Shown in pieces: positions 42,419-50,007 of a DNA stretch of 64,000 nt. Positions within the stretch are counted from its first letter, which is position 1. Each line of letters opens with the position of its first letter. The notes beneath the pieces are model-generated. The model searched no databases and had not been told where the DNA came from. It saw nothing but the letters and a program-made list of their open reading frames with translations. The position numbers were made by a program, and so were the translations under genes. This DNA is from Aphodovivens sp036306585 (GTDB lineage: Bacteria > Actinomycetota > Coriobacteriia > Coriobacteriales > Eggerthellaceae). The stretch spans positions 124,001 to 188,000 of the forward strand of contig JAXJZF010000007.1 in the NCBI GenBank assembly GCA_036306585.1. The letters run 5' to 3'.

Positions 42419-43703
42419 GGGAAGCCGCCTCCCCTTGAAGCAGGTCGAGCACCAGCGTTTCCGCCGTGTCGGCGAGATCGTCTACTTCCCGCACGCAAGC
42501 GGAGGGGAGAACCAACCCCTTGCGCAGGAACTCCTCTTGCAGATACGCCACTTCATCTGCAACGTTGCTGCGCTGCTGGCGCGCCGTCTCCATCAATGCG
42601 GCGGGGAATAACCCCTCCGCCTGCAGCATCGCCCGATCGATGGGCCGACGCGTCTCATCGATGAGCGCGTCGCAGAAAAATGCCGAATAGCTATCGTTGA
42701 TGTGGTTCCTGACATCTTCGAGCACACCGGGACGAGACAGCACGTCATGCAGAGAAGTCGAACCGGTAAGGGTCACGCGCACGCACATCTCCTCGCAATG
42801 GGCCTTGCCATTCGCGCGGAACAGTGCGCGCATGATGAGGTCATGAACCTCCGAAACAGTGGCGCAGGTGGACACGTCGACGGAAATCTTTTCCCATACG
42901 ACGCTTGCCGTGGGAACGAACTCCAAGCGGGTGGGCGCGCCTTCCTCCAGCGTCACCACATAGCAGCCGCGCTCGCCGGTCTCTTTAATGTCACGTCCTT
43001 GTATGCAACCGGAAAACGCCGCTTTCGGGTCACGCGCCGAAGGGTACGCCAAACGCTTATGTAAATGCCCGAGCGCCCAATAGTCCACCCCGCGATTCAT
43101 AAGCCCAGCGGGGCTGGTGGGCGCTTTCTGAAGGTCGATGTCAAAACCCGTATGCATCACCCCCACGCAGAACGGCGCCTGGGGCGCATCGGGAAATTCC
43201 CCCATCAACTCCCGCTCGGCGGCGGCGCGCGTGATGCCCTCGGAGATATCTGCATCCGTCGGCCACGCTTGGTTGTAGAATCCCCTGCCAGCGATGAGGC
43301 ACAGCGGCTGGCCGTTGCGACGAAACAACCGGAAACCAGGTTTCGAGGCGGGGAGCATCGCCGCGTTGTCCGGCAGGGAGAACAAGTCGTTCTGCCATGT
43401 GGTATATGGGTCGTGGTTGCCGGTGCACAGGTATGCGGAGATGCCCGCAGCCCGCAGCTTCTCGAGCCCTTCGAAGAAATGCCGGTAATCGCCATACGAA
43501 GAGTGGGAGCCATCAAACACATCGCCGGCGATCACCACGAAATCGACTTTGCGCGCGATCGCGGTCGCGATCACCCGGTCGTACGCCTCAGGAATGGCGG
43601 ACAACAGCCGCTGCGCCCACGCCTTGGAAAGCGCACGAAACCCTCGAAACGGCGCACCGAGATGCAGATCCGCAGTGTGGAGGAATGTCAGCGTCTTTGC
43701 CAT
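42408..43703 (-). CDS. SbcD/YhaO-like DNA exonuclease
   Basis: A 431-residue calcineurin-type phosphoesterase of the Mre11/SbcD/YhaO group. All metal-binding motifs are present in order: LHTADLHLGAPF, VIAGDVFDGSHS, LCTGNHDPYTT, VGVMHTGFD and ALGHLHKR. The C-terminal domain is unlike E. coli SbcD and resembles YhaO. It is translationally coupled to the SbcC/YhaN-like ATPase by an 11-base overlap. It starts 27 bases after the dnaB stop, so it is probably read by extension of the rpsF-dnaB transcript. Confidence 0.92.
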   Translation of the reverse strand: MAKTLTFLHTADLHLGAPFRGFRALSKAWAQRLLSAIPEAYDRVIATAIARKVDFVVIAGDVFDGSHSSYGDYRHFFEGLEKLRAAGISAYLCTGNHDPYTTWQNDLFSLPDNAAMLPASKPGFRLFRRNGQPLCLIAGRGFYNQAWPTDADISEGITRAAAERELMGEFPDAPQAPFCVGVMHTGFDIDLQKAPTSPAGLMNRGVDYWALGHLHKRLAYPSARDPKAAFSGCIQGRDIKETGERGCYVVTLEEGAPTRLEFVPTASVVWEKISVDVSTCATVSEVHDLIMRALFRANGKAHCEEMCVRVTLTGSTSLHDVLSRPGVLEDVRNHINDSYSAFFCDALIDETRRPIDRAMLQAEGLFPAALMETARQQRSNVADEVAYLQEEFLRKGLVLPSACVREVDDLADTAETLVLDLLQGEAASHER

Positions 43704-43730
43704 GCTTCGAATGAATCGCTTTCAGGCAGC

Positions 43731-45146
43731 CTACTCGAAACCGCCGGCACGGGAATCGTCGAAGTAATCCATGAAGCGCGTGTACTCGGCAGTGAACGCC
43801 AGGGTGATGTCGCGCGTGGGGCCGTTGCGGTGCTTCGCAACGATCAGCTCGGCCGTGCCCCAATCGGGGCGGCCCTCGCTTTCGGCCTCGGCCTCGTCCA
43901 TGCTTCGATCGATGAACATGACGATGTCAGCATCCTGCTCGATGGAACCCGACTCTCGCAGGTCGGAAAGCATCGGGCGCTTCTTGCCGCGCATCTCGAC
44001 CGCACGCGAAAGCTGAGAAAGCGCAAGCACGGGCATGTCCATTTCCTTTGCAAGCACTTTCAAGCCGCGGGAGATCTCGCCCACTTCCACGGCACGGTTG
44101 CCGTCACGACGGGTTTGCGGAGGCTGCATCAGCTGCAGGTAGTCGACGACGATCAGGCCCTTGCCCGAGGTTTTACGCAGCTCGCGACGTGCTTTAGCAC
44201 GCGCCTCGAGGATCGAGAGACCGGGAGAATCGTCAATATAAAGCTCCAACTGCGAAAGGGAATTCATGGCATCGGCAATAGCCCCCCAGTCCCCTTCGGA
44301 GATATAGCCCGCACGGATCTTCGACAGGCTCACACGCGCTTCGGCGCATAGGATGCGCTGCACGAGCTGCCCGGCGCTCATTTCCAACGAAAAGAAGGTG
44401 ACGGCAGCGCCGCGCTTGGCGGCGTTCACCGCGAGGTTCAGAGCGAACGACGTCTTACCGACGCCGGGACGCGCCGCCAGAATGATTAGGTCGCCGCCGC
44501 GAAAGCCGTGGAATAAGTCGTCAACGTCCTTGAAGCCGGTGGGCACGCCTGCCATGTGGTTCTTCTGCTCGGCGAGCTGGGTGATTTCCTCAAACGCATC
44601 GTTGAGCAGCGAGTCCATCTTGCGGAACGTCGACGAGACACGTTTTTCGGTGACGTTGAACAGCGTCTTCTCGGCTTGCTCGACGACCTCGTCAAGATTA
44701 TCGGGTGCGTCGTATGCTAGCGCGTTGATGGATGCCGAAGCGTAAATGAGATCACGCAGGATCGCCGTGCGTTTCACGATGTCGGCATGATTCTGCCAAT
44801 TGGTGAGGGCAAAGGTATTGTCGGCAAGTTCGACCAGGTAGGCCTTACCTCCAACCGCCTCCAGCTGACCGGAAGCGTTGAGCGTATCGGCAAGAGAGAT
44901 CTGGTCGACCGGAATCCGGCGCACATTCAGATCGCAGACCGCTTCGAAGATGATGCGATGCGCCGGGCGAAAGAAGTTCTCGGGTTTGAGCTTGAGAACC
45001 AATTCTTCCACAGCATCTTGATTCAACATGCACGCAGCCAGCACAGATTGCTCGGCCTCGATGTTTTGGGGCATCGGCCTGTTCTTGGATGCAGACTCGC
45101 CGTTGAAGTCCGATTGGCGACTTGCGGATGCTCCATGAGCCGGCAT
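43731..45146 (-). CDS. dnaB: Replicative DNA helicase
   Basis: Hexameric 5'-3' helicase of the replication fork. The 471 residues comprise an N-terminal primase-interacting domain (NIEAEQSVLAACMLNQD...), a linker, and a RecA-like domain with Walker A ARPGVGKTSFALN, Walker B LIVVDYLQLMQ and LALSQLSRAVE. No intein or internal insertion is present. The start has AAAGGAGGACTGC upstream. It follows rplI by 165 bases, with a terminator in between. Its partner replication genes lie 17-20 kb away at the origin. Confidence 0.97.
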   Translation of the reverse strand: MPAHGASASRQSDFNGESASKNRPMPQNIEAEQSVLAACMLNQDAVEELVLKLKPENFFRPAHRIIFEAVCDLNVRRIPVDQISLADTLNASGQLEAVGGKAYLVELADNTFALTNWQNHADIVKRTAILRDLIYASASINALAYDAPDNLDEVVEQAEKTLFNVTEKRVSSTFRKMDSLLNDAFEEITQLAEQKNHMAGVPTGFKDVDDLFHGFRGGDLIILAARPGVGKTSFALNLAVNAAKRGAAVTFFSLEMSAGQLVQRILCAEARVSLSKIRAGYISEGDWGAIADAMNSLSQLELYIDDSPGLSILEARAKARRELRKTSGKGLIVVDYLQLMQPPQTRRDGNRAVEVGEISRGLKVLAKEMDMPVLALSQLSRAVEMRGKKRPMLSDLRESGSIEQDADIVMFIDRSMDEAEAESEGRPDWGTAELIVAKHRNGPTRDITLAFTAEYTRFMDYFDDSRAGGFE

Positions 45147-45244
45147 GCAGTCCTCCTTTTCCTCTTCTCACACGCGATCGCGCAGTGTCTTTCATGGTAC
45201 TCCATCACGTCATCTGCCGCTTCAGGGAGCGCCTCCTTTCAAAC

Positions 45245-45288
45245 AAAAAGCCCCTCGAGCCGCGCTGTGTGCACGGATCGGGGGGCTT
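45245..45288 (-). terminator. Terminator between rplI and dnaB
   Basis: AGCCCCTCGA / TCGGGGGGCTT stem with a loop of about 20 bases and, on the minus strand, a TTTTTG tract, starting 24 bases after the rplI stop. It would separate the ribosomal/ssb part from dnaB, probably partially. Confidence 0.7.
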
Positions 45289-45311
45289 GAAGCGGCTTAG
45301 CCGATCGGAAA

Positions 45312-45860
45312 CTATTCAGCAGCTTCCTCTTCGTTTGCCTCGGACGCCTCGACGGCTTCCTCGACGACAGCTTCGGCAGGCTCCTCCGCCACGGCCTCAG
45401 CAGATTCCTCGGCCACGACGTCGCCAACCTGCACCTTCACGACAACCTTGATCTCACGATACAGCGAGATGCTCACATCGTGGATGCCGGCGGTCTTGAT
45501 GGGACGATTCAGCTCGATACGACGCTTGTCGATCTCGGTGCCAAGCGCCTCCTTGATCGCGTCGGCGATCATCTGGGCGGTGATGGAGCCGAACAACTGG
45601 CCCTCCTCGCCCACCTGGGCGTCGACTTTGACCGTGATGCCCTCGAGCGTCGCCTTCAGCTGCTCGGCGTCGGCGATGCGCTTCTCCTCGCGCTTGGCGA
45701 TATTGTGCTTGCGCTCCTCGAGCTGCTTGAGGTTGCCCTTTGTCGCCGGGATGGCGATGCCCTGCGTGAACAGGTAGTTGTTGGCAAAGCCGGGGGCCAC
45801 GTCGATTACGTCGCCTTCACCGCCCTTGCCCCTTACTTCTTTAAGCAGAATGACCTTCAT
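45312..45860 (-). CDS. rplI: 50S ribosomal protein L9 with acidic C-terminal tail
   Basis: A 182-residue L9. The N-terminal RNA-binding domain MKVILLKEVRGKGGEGDVIDVAPGFANNYLF and the C-terminal domain (GQLFGSITAQMIADAI) are standard to about residue 148. After this come about 33 extra residues made almost entirely of Glu, Ala and Val. Normal L9 ends near 150, so the tail is an addition with low-complexity acidic composition. It lies in the rpsF-ssb-rpsR-rplI cluster, 16 bases after rpsR. Confidence 0.96.
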   Translation of the reverse strand: MKVILLKEVRGKGGEGDVIDVAPGFANNYLFTQGIAIPATKGNLKQLEERKHNIAKREEKRIADAEQLKATLEGITVKVDAQVGEEGQLFGSITAQMIADAIKEALGTEIDKRRIELNRPIKTAGIHDVSISLYREIKVVVKVQVGDVVAEESAEAVAEEPAEAVVEEAVEASEANEEEAAE

Positions 45861-45875
45861 GGATGCCTCCTTCGC

Positions 45876-46136
45876 CTAGCGGTTGCGGCGATCGCCACGG
45901 CCGCTGACAGCGGGAACCGTGTACGGCATCAGAGCCATCTCGCGTGCGCGCTTCACCGCGAGGGCGACATCGCGCTGGTGCTGGGTGCAGGCACCCGTCA
46001 CGCGGCGGGGCTTGATCTTGCCACGATCGGTCACGTACTTGCGCAGCATCTGCGTATCTTTGTAATCGATGTACTGCGTGTCGTCCTTGCAGAACTGGCA
46101 GTACTTACGCCGAGGCTGCTTCATGTATTCAGCCAT
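45876..46136 (-). CDS. rpsR: 30S ribosomal protein S18, zinc-binding form
   Basis: An 86-residue S18, which forms a heterodimer with S6 on the platform of the small subunit. Cys13 and Cys16 (YCQFCKDD) plus Cys50 and His53 (GACTQHQR) give a zinc site, the C+ form found in many actinobacteria-related lineages. The family core TDRGKIKPRRVTG is intact. GAGGTTAACTA precedes the start. It lies between ssb and rplI. Confidence 0.97.
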   Translation of the reverse strand: MAEYMKQPRRKYCQFCKDDTQYIDYKDTQMLRKYVTDRGKIKPRRVTGACTQHQRDVALAVKRAREMALMPYTVPAVSGRGDRRNR

Positions 46137-46158
46137 TAGTTAACCTCTTTCGTTTCGC

Positions 46159-46626
46159 TTAGAACGGAATGTCCTCGTCATAGACGGAGGACGAGGCGTC
46201 GAAACCCTGAGCGGCAGCGGGCTGGCTGTACTGCTGCGCCGGAGCGGCATGGTACTGCTGCTGGGCTGGCGCATACTGCTGGCTGTTCGAGGAGTTGTTT
46301 CGGCTGGTCATAAGCTCGACCTCGTCGACGATCACCTCGATCTTGCTGCGCTTCTGTCCATCACGCTCCCACTGGCTCCAACGAAGCTTGCCTTCGATGG
46401 CCACCTTCATTCCCTTGGTGAGGAACCGGGAGAGCGCTTCGGCACGAGCACCGAACATCGTGCAATCGATGAAGTTGGGATAATCCTCCCACTCGCCGGT
46501 CTGCTGGTTGCGACGGCGATCGTTCACGGCCACGCCGAAGGACAGAACGTTGGTGCCACTCGACGTTTGGCGCAGATCGGGGTCGCGCGTCAGGTTTCCG
46601 CTGATGATAACCCTGTTGATGCTCAT
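46159..46626 (-). CDS. ssb: Single-stranded DNA-binding protein
   Basis: A 155-residue SSB. The OB-fold starts SINRVIISGNLTRDPDLR and runs to about residue 108. A Gln/Ala/Pro-rich linker (about 110-145) leads to the acidic tip YDEDIPF that recruits repair and replication partners. The ATG at 46626 has GAGGTGGAAACC upstream; an in-frame ATG further up at 46671 is rejected. It is the second gene of the rpsF cluster. Confidence 0.97.
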   Translation of the reverse strand: MSINRVIISGNLTRDPDLRQTSSGTNVLSFGVAVNDRRRNQQTGEWEDYPNFIDCTMFGARAEALSRFLTKGMKVAIEGKLRWSQWERDGQKRSKIEVIVDEVELMTSRNNSSNSQQYAPAQQQYHAAPAQQYSQPAAAQGFDASSSVYDEDIPF

Positions 46627-46679
46627 GGTTTCCACCTCTTCCATGTGGCGGCGCCGTGCGGCGCCTTTCAATCCCTTGC

Positions 46680-46973
46680 TTAGTCGCGGTCGGTGCGCTT
46701 CACGATCATGTGACGCACGACGGCATCGGTGATGCGGAGCACGCGGTCGAGCTCAGCAACCTCGGCGGGATCGGCATGGAAGTCGACGAGCGTGTAATCG
46801 CCGTCGTTCAGACCGTTGATTTCATAAGCGAGTTTGCGCTTGCCCCAATTGTCGACGTTGTCGATGGTGCCATTGCCCTGCGCGATGGCAGTCTCGATGC
46901 GCTTCGTCACGTTCTCGCGGACGGCGTCATCGATGTTAGGAGCAACAAAATAAAGCAGTTCGTAAGCCTTCAT
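46680..46973 (-). CDS. rpsF: 30S ribosomal protein S6
   Basis: A 97-residue S6, the partner of S18, starting MKAYELLYFVAPNIDD and containing the segment VDNWGKRKLAYEINGLNDGDYTLVDF, all typical. It lacks the long acidic tail some S6 proteins have. GGAGGTGAGCTG precedes the ATG. First gene of the rpsF-ssb-rpsR-rplI cluster, read from a promoter about 75 bases upstream through a hairpin leader. Confidence 0.97.
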   Translation of the reverse strand: MKAYELLYFVAPNIDDAVRENVTKRIETAIAQGNGTIDNVDNWGKRKLAYEINGLNDGDYTLVDFHADPAEVAELDRVLRITDAVVRHMIVKRTDRD

Positions 46974-46998
46974 CAGCTCACCTCCTTTGGACTTTACG

Positions 46999-47033
46999 GC
47001 CCCGGGGCTGGTGAAGGCGTTTCACCCGGGGCA
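46999..47033 (-). promoter_or_regulatory. Leader hairpin of rpsF, candidate S6:S18 autoregulatory element
   Basis: On the minus strand CCCCGG and CCGGGG close a helix that contains an upper stem GTGAA/TTCAC (loop ACGCC) and a CAGC-type bulge. A CCG follows the helix. A hairpin with a bulge at this place in rpsF leaders of many bacteria is known to bind the S6:S18 dimer and repress the operon. I recognise the position and general shape only; the exact consensus was not checked. Confidence 0.35.
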
Positions 47034-47047
47034 GGAACAGCCTGCCT

Positions 47048-47056
47048 ATTCTAGCA
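47048..47056 (-). promoter_or_regulatory. Extended -10 promoter of the rpsF operon
   Basis: TGCTAGAAT on the minus strand (extended TG plus TAGAAT) placed about 75 bases upstream of rpsF and immediately before the leader hairpin. The remaining part of the 362-base gap up to 47336 shows nothing I can assign. Confidence 0.6.
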
Positions 47057-47335
47057 GAGCGTCATTTCTCCTGCATCGGGATTTCCCTTGCGTTCACGCT
47101 TTCACCACGCCTGCTGACGGCACGGGTTCCGAAACTTTTGTGCCATCCCGCCACGATGCCTCGATCAGAAGCTACCCCCGCCGTCTTACGCCGCCGTCCC
47201 CGGCACCCTTCCTCTTCTTTCTTCCACCCCTAATAGGGAAAGGGGCGAAACCTTACGTTTCTCCCCTTTGCGTCCAACGCGGATCCATCGCCGATCCACT
47301 GCATATGTCCTCTCTGCGCCGATGGAGCGTGGAGG

Positions 47336-47896
47336 TTATTGCTCGTCATTCCCTTCGGTAGAATCAGGCTCCCCCTCATCCTCATCCTGGAATTCGTCGC
47401 TGCCTTCGCAATACTTCTCGTCGATTTCCTCATCGTCGTAGTCGTCCGCCTCGCGCAACGCGATCATGAAGTTTGGCGCAGGGCCGATGTACACCGGCTC
47501 ACTCTCGAACGCGATGCCGCCCTCGTCGTCGACCGTGTACAGTTGGCCCACGGCAAAGCCCTTGTCTGCAGCGGGGACGCCTCCTTCCGAGATGATGGCG
47601 TCCCTCGTACCGTCATCGGTGTCCACATAGCCATCGTAGGTGAAGGCATATGCCTGCGCGCCGCGGGCGTGCTCTACGGTATGGCGCGCTAGGTTGAAGC
47701 AGCCCTGCTCATCTTCGGCAGGGTGCGATTCCATGAACAGTGTCTCCTTCACGGCAAGCGAGGTGAAGGGGATCAAATCTTCGCCAGACTCCATCTTCTT
47801 CTGAGCATGGTCCAGCGAGAACAGCATTACTTTCTCCAAGATCTCCGGGATCTCGGGAACCTCGTCGACCGAGCTTTCCACCACGCGTTCGCTCAT
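47336..47896 (-). CDS. Acidic hypothetical protein with DUF1292-like character
   Basis: A 186-residue protein I do not recognise with certainty. It is strongly acidic, with a soluble core (EKVMLFSLDHAQKKMESGEDLIPFTSLAVK, then CFNLARHTVEHARGAQAYAFTYDGYVD) and a C-terminal tail of about 45 residues that is mostly Asp and Glu. No signal peptide or membrane helix. The core looks like a small alpha/beta domain; acidity and tail recall DUF1292-type proteins but the match is weak. The ATG at 47896 has AAAGGACGCC upstream. It is the nearest gene before the rpsF promoter. Confidence 0.7.
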   Translation of the reverse strand: MSERVVESSVDEVPEIPEILEKVMLFSLDHAQKKMESGEDLIPFTSLAVKETLFMESHPAEDEQGCFNLARHTVEHARGAQAYAFTYDGYVDTDDGTRDAIISEGGVPAADKGFAVGQLYTVDDEGGIAFESEPVYIGPAPNFMIALREADDYDDEEIDEKYCEGSDEFQDEDEGEPDSTEGNDEQ

Positions 47897-48084
47897 TTGG
47901 GCGTCCTTTCCTCCTGCACCGTCCAACACGGCGCTGTCGTCTGGATTCTCATTTGCCTTAGTGTAGGCGAATTCCTCCGACGAAACGCGGGCGAGCCCTT
48001 CTTTTTTCGATCATCGGGATCGCGCAATGCGCCCCAACACGATTCCCTGCGATACGCGGATGCCCGTTTCCCCTTGAAAGCAAA

Positions 48085-48111
48085 ACAGGTTTGGCATGAA
48101 ACCAAACCTGT
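48085..48111 (-). terminator. Terminator after tRNA-Ser (CGA)
   Basis: Perfect 10-bp stem ACAGGTTTGG / CCAAACCTGT with a seven-base loop, 11 bases downstream of the tRNA on the minus strand, followed by TTTTG. Confidence 0.85.
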
Positions 48112-48121
48112 AGGAAATTCC

Positions 48122-48214
48122 TGGCGGAGGAGGAGGGATTCGAACCCTCGTTACCCGGATTACGGGCAAAACGGTTTTCGAGACCGCCGCATTCAACCAC
48201 TCTGCCACCCCTCC
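48122..48214 (-). tRNA. tRNA-Ser (anticodon CGA)
   Basis: A 93-base type II tRNA with a long variable arm on the minus strand. Acceptor GGAGGGG pairs with CTCCTCC, discriminator G, encoded CCA. The anticodon stem CGGT/ACCG encloses CTCGAAA giving CGA, which reads UCG. It follows tRNA-Ser (GGA). Confidence 0.96.
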
Positions 48215-48258
48215 GCTTGGGGTGCGGTCGGCGCAGTTTCTGCCCGACCATATGAAAA

Positions 48259-48289
48259 CGCTGCAAAGGCGGTTGCCCCTTTGCAGCGT
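48259..48289 (-). terminator. Hairpin between the two tRNA-Ser genes
   Basis: Perfect 12-bp stem ACGCTGCAAAGG / CCTTTGCAGCGT with a seven-base loop followed by TTTTC on the minus strand. No promoter is visible between this and tRNA-Ser (CGA), so that gene probably depends on read-through or on processing of a common precursor. Confidence 0.75.
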
Positions 48290-48297
48290 GGTGTGTC

Positions 48298-48389
48298 TGG
48301 CGGAGAGACGGGGATTCGAACCCCGGATACGCTTTTGGCGCATACACGATTTCCAATCGTGCTCCTTCGGCCAGCTCGGACATCTCTCC
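48298..48389 (-). tRNA. tRNA-Ser (anticodon GGA)
   Basis: A 92-base type II tRNA on the minus strand with acceptor GGAGAGA, discriminator G, encoded CCA and anticodon GGA in the ACGATTGGAAATCGT arm, reading UCC and UCU. The long variable arm is formed by TATGCGCCAAAAGCGTA. First of the two serine tRNAs. Confidence 0.96.
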
Positions 48390-48430
48390 ACATAGCCTCT
48401 TAGCTGCCCTCTCGGGCGCAGCAAATATGT

Positions 48431-48459
48431 AGTATACAGCAGCGCAAGCGCGCTCACAA
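48431..48459 (-). promoter_or_regulatory. Sigma70-type promoter of the tRNA-Ser pair
   Basis: On the minus strand TTGTGA, 17 bases, TATACT (four and five of six matches), about 42 bases before tRNA-Ser (GGA). Confidence 0.65.
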
Positions 48460-48536
48460 GCAAAACATAAGCGCAATTCTCACAGAATCCGTTGCGTCGG
48501 CTAAAGAGCTGTCGGCTTGACGACTCGTGGCAAAGG

Positions 48537-49748
48537 TTACGCTGCGTCGGCGTCCTGTTCGGCTCCTTCCTCGGCAGCGCCATCGGCTGCAGCAGCATCG
48601 TCGGTCGCCCCCGCTTCGTCGGTTGCAGCGGCATCCGCTTCGGATGCCCCGTCTTCTGCCGTCTCATCAGCCGATTCGTCGGACGAAGCATCGACGGACC
48701 CATCATCAGTCTGGTACTGGGACATGTCGACCACGTAAGGCAGACCGTCGGGCATATCGTTGATGACGATATCGGCGCCTTCCTTATACTCATCGAACCA
48801 CGCCTGATAGGCTTCCTGCTGCGACTGGGAGCGCAGCGTTTCGCGATACGAATCGGCGAATTCGGAGGGCAACTGGTCGATTGAGGTGATCTCCTCGGGA
48901 ACGACGAATTCATCGGTGCACATGATGATGTGCCAACCGTAATCACTTTGCACCAAACCGCTCACCTGCCCCACGGCAAGGCCGTCCAACGCGGTCTGGT
49001 ATTCATCGACGAACGAGGAAAGCTGATCCCAACCCACATCGCCACCGTTGGCAGCACTTGCAGTGTCGGTGGAATACTGGCTTGCCGCCGTCGCGAAATC
49101 GATCTCACCGGCATTGATCTGGTCGAGCACGCTCTGGGCGGTTTCCTGATCGTTGGTGTCAAACAGGATATGGGAGGAACGCTTGGAAGAATCGAACGTG
49201 ATGTTCTCGGAGGCGTAGGCGACCACTTCCTCATCGGTGGGATCGGTTGCCTCGAACGAATCCATCAGCTTGTTGCTTAGCAGGCCGTCGCGAACCGTTT
49301 CACGATAATCGTCTTCGCTCTCGAAGCCCGCCTGGGTGAGCGCCTGCTGCCATTTTTCGTCGGTGTCGTAATTGGCCTTGATGCCGTCGACTACGGTGTT
49401 GATGTCGTCATCACTGACGCTCACGCCGCGCTCGTCAGCGCCCTGCTTCTGAAGCTCCTGATCGACGAACGAGTCGACGACATTTTCGCGCAGCTGCTCG
49501 GGGGTGGTGCCGCTACTTGCAAGATACTGCCCCCAGGCATCCTGGTCATCCAGGGAATACGACGAACGCATATTCTGGATGGCGGTGGTGATGTCGTCTT
49601 CTTGGATCTCAGTGCCGTTGACGGTGGCGGCGACGCCGCCGGTCAATCCATCCTGGGAATCCCCCGAAGAGCAGGCAGCCACCCCGCAAAAGCATGCGAT
49701 GGCGAGTCCGGCGGCGCATGCCGCCTTGATAACAGGTGCTGATTTCAT
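48537..49748 (-). CDS. Foldase lipoprotein, SurA/PrsA-like peptidyl-prolyl isomerase
   Basis: A 403-residue secreted lipoprotein. The signal peptide ends in the lipobox VAAC with Cys26 as lipid anchor. A SurA-type N-terminal chaperone region (about 40-170) is followed by a parvulin (PpiC) domain at about 185-285 with SSHILFDTND, ASQYSTDTAS..NGGDVGW and the SDYGWHIIM ending. The last 60 residues are an Asp/Glu/Ala/Ser low-complexity tail of unknown purpose. It should sit on the outer face of the membrane and help fold exported proteins. GGAAAGGGTCGT precedes the ATG. Confidence 0.93.
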   Translation of the reverse strand: MKSAPVIKAACAAGLAIACFCGVAACSSGDSQDGLTGGVAATVNGTEIQEDDITTAIQNMRSSYSLDDQDAWGQYLASSGTTPEQLRENVVDSFVDQELQKQGADERGVSVSDDDINTVVDGIKANYDTDEKWQQALTQAGFESEDDYRETVRDGLLSNKLMDSFEATDPTDEEVVAYASENITFDSSKRSSHILFDTNDQETAQSVLDQINAGEIDFATAASQYSTDTASAANGGDVGWDQLSSFVDEYQTALDGLAVGQVSGLVQSDYGWHIIMCTDEFVVPEEITSIDQLPSEFADSYRETLRSQSQQEAYQAWFDEYKEGADIVINDMPDGLPYVVDMSQYQTDDGSVDASSDESADETAEDGASEADAAATDEAGATDDAAAADGAAEEGAEQDADAA

Positions 49749-49946
49749 ACGACCCTTTCCTACGTGCTATCGCCGGGGCGCTCCCAGGCGGAATTATTCG
49801 CATCATTCATTTTCGCACACGGATAAACCGCCCTAAATTGCTGCACAAGATGCTCACTTCTGCTTCACATCGCCCTACATCGTTGGGAAAACACGCAGGG
49901 TGCGAACTCTCAGGGAGCGCGGCGGACGACACGGGCGGAGAAAATA

Positions 49947-49979
49947 GAAGCGCCGACGGGGCATGCCCATCGACGCTTC
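49947..49979 (-). terminator. Terminator after typA
   Basis: Imperfect stem-loop GAAGCGTCGATGGG / CCCCGTCGGCGCTTC on the minus strand followed by TATTTTC, 28 bases after the typA stop. The remaining 200 bases before the foldase gene show no assigned element beyond that gene's ribosome-binding site. Confidence 0.7.
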
Positions 49980-50007
49980 GGACGCGATCGTATGGAAGGC
50001 GGTTGTG

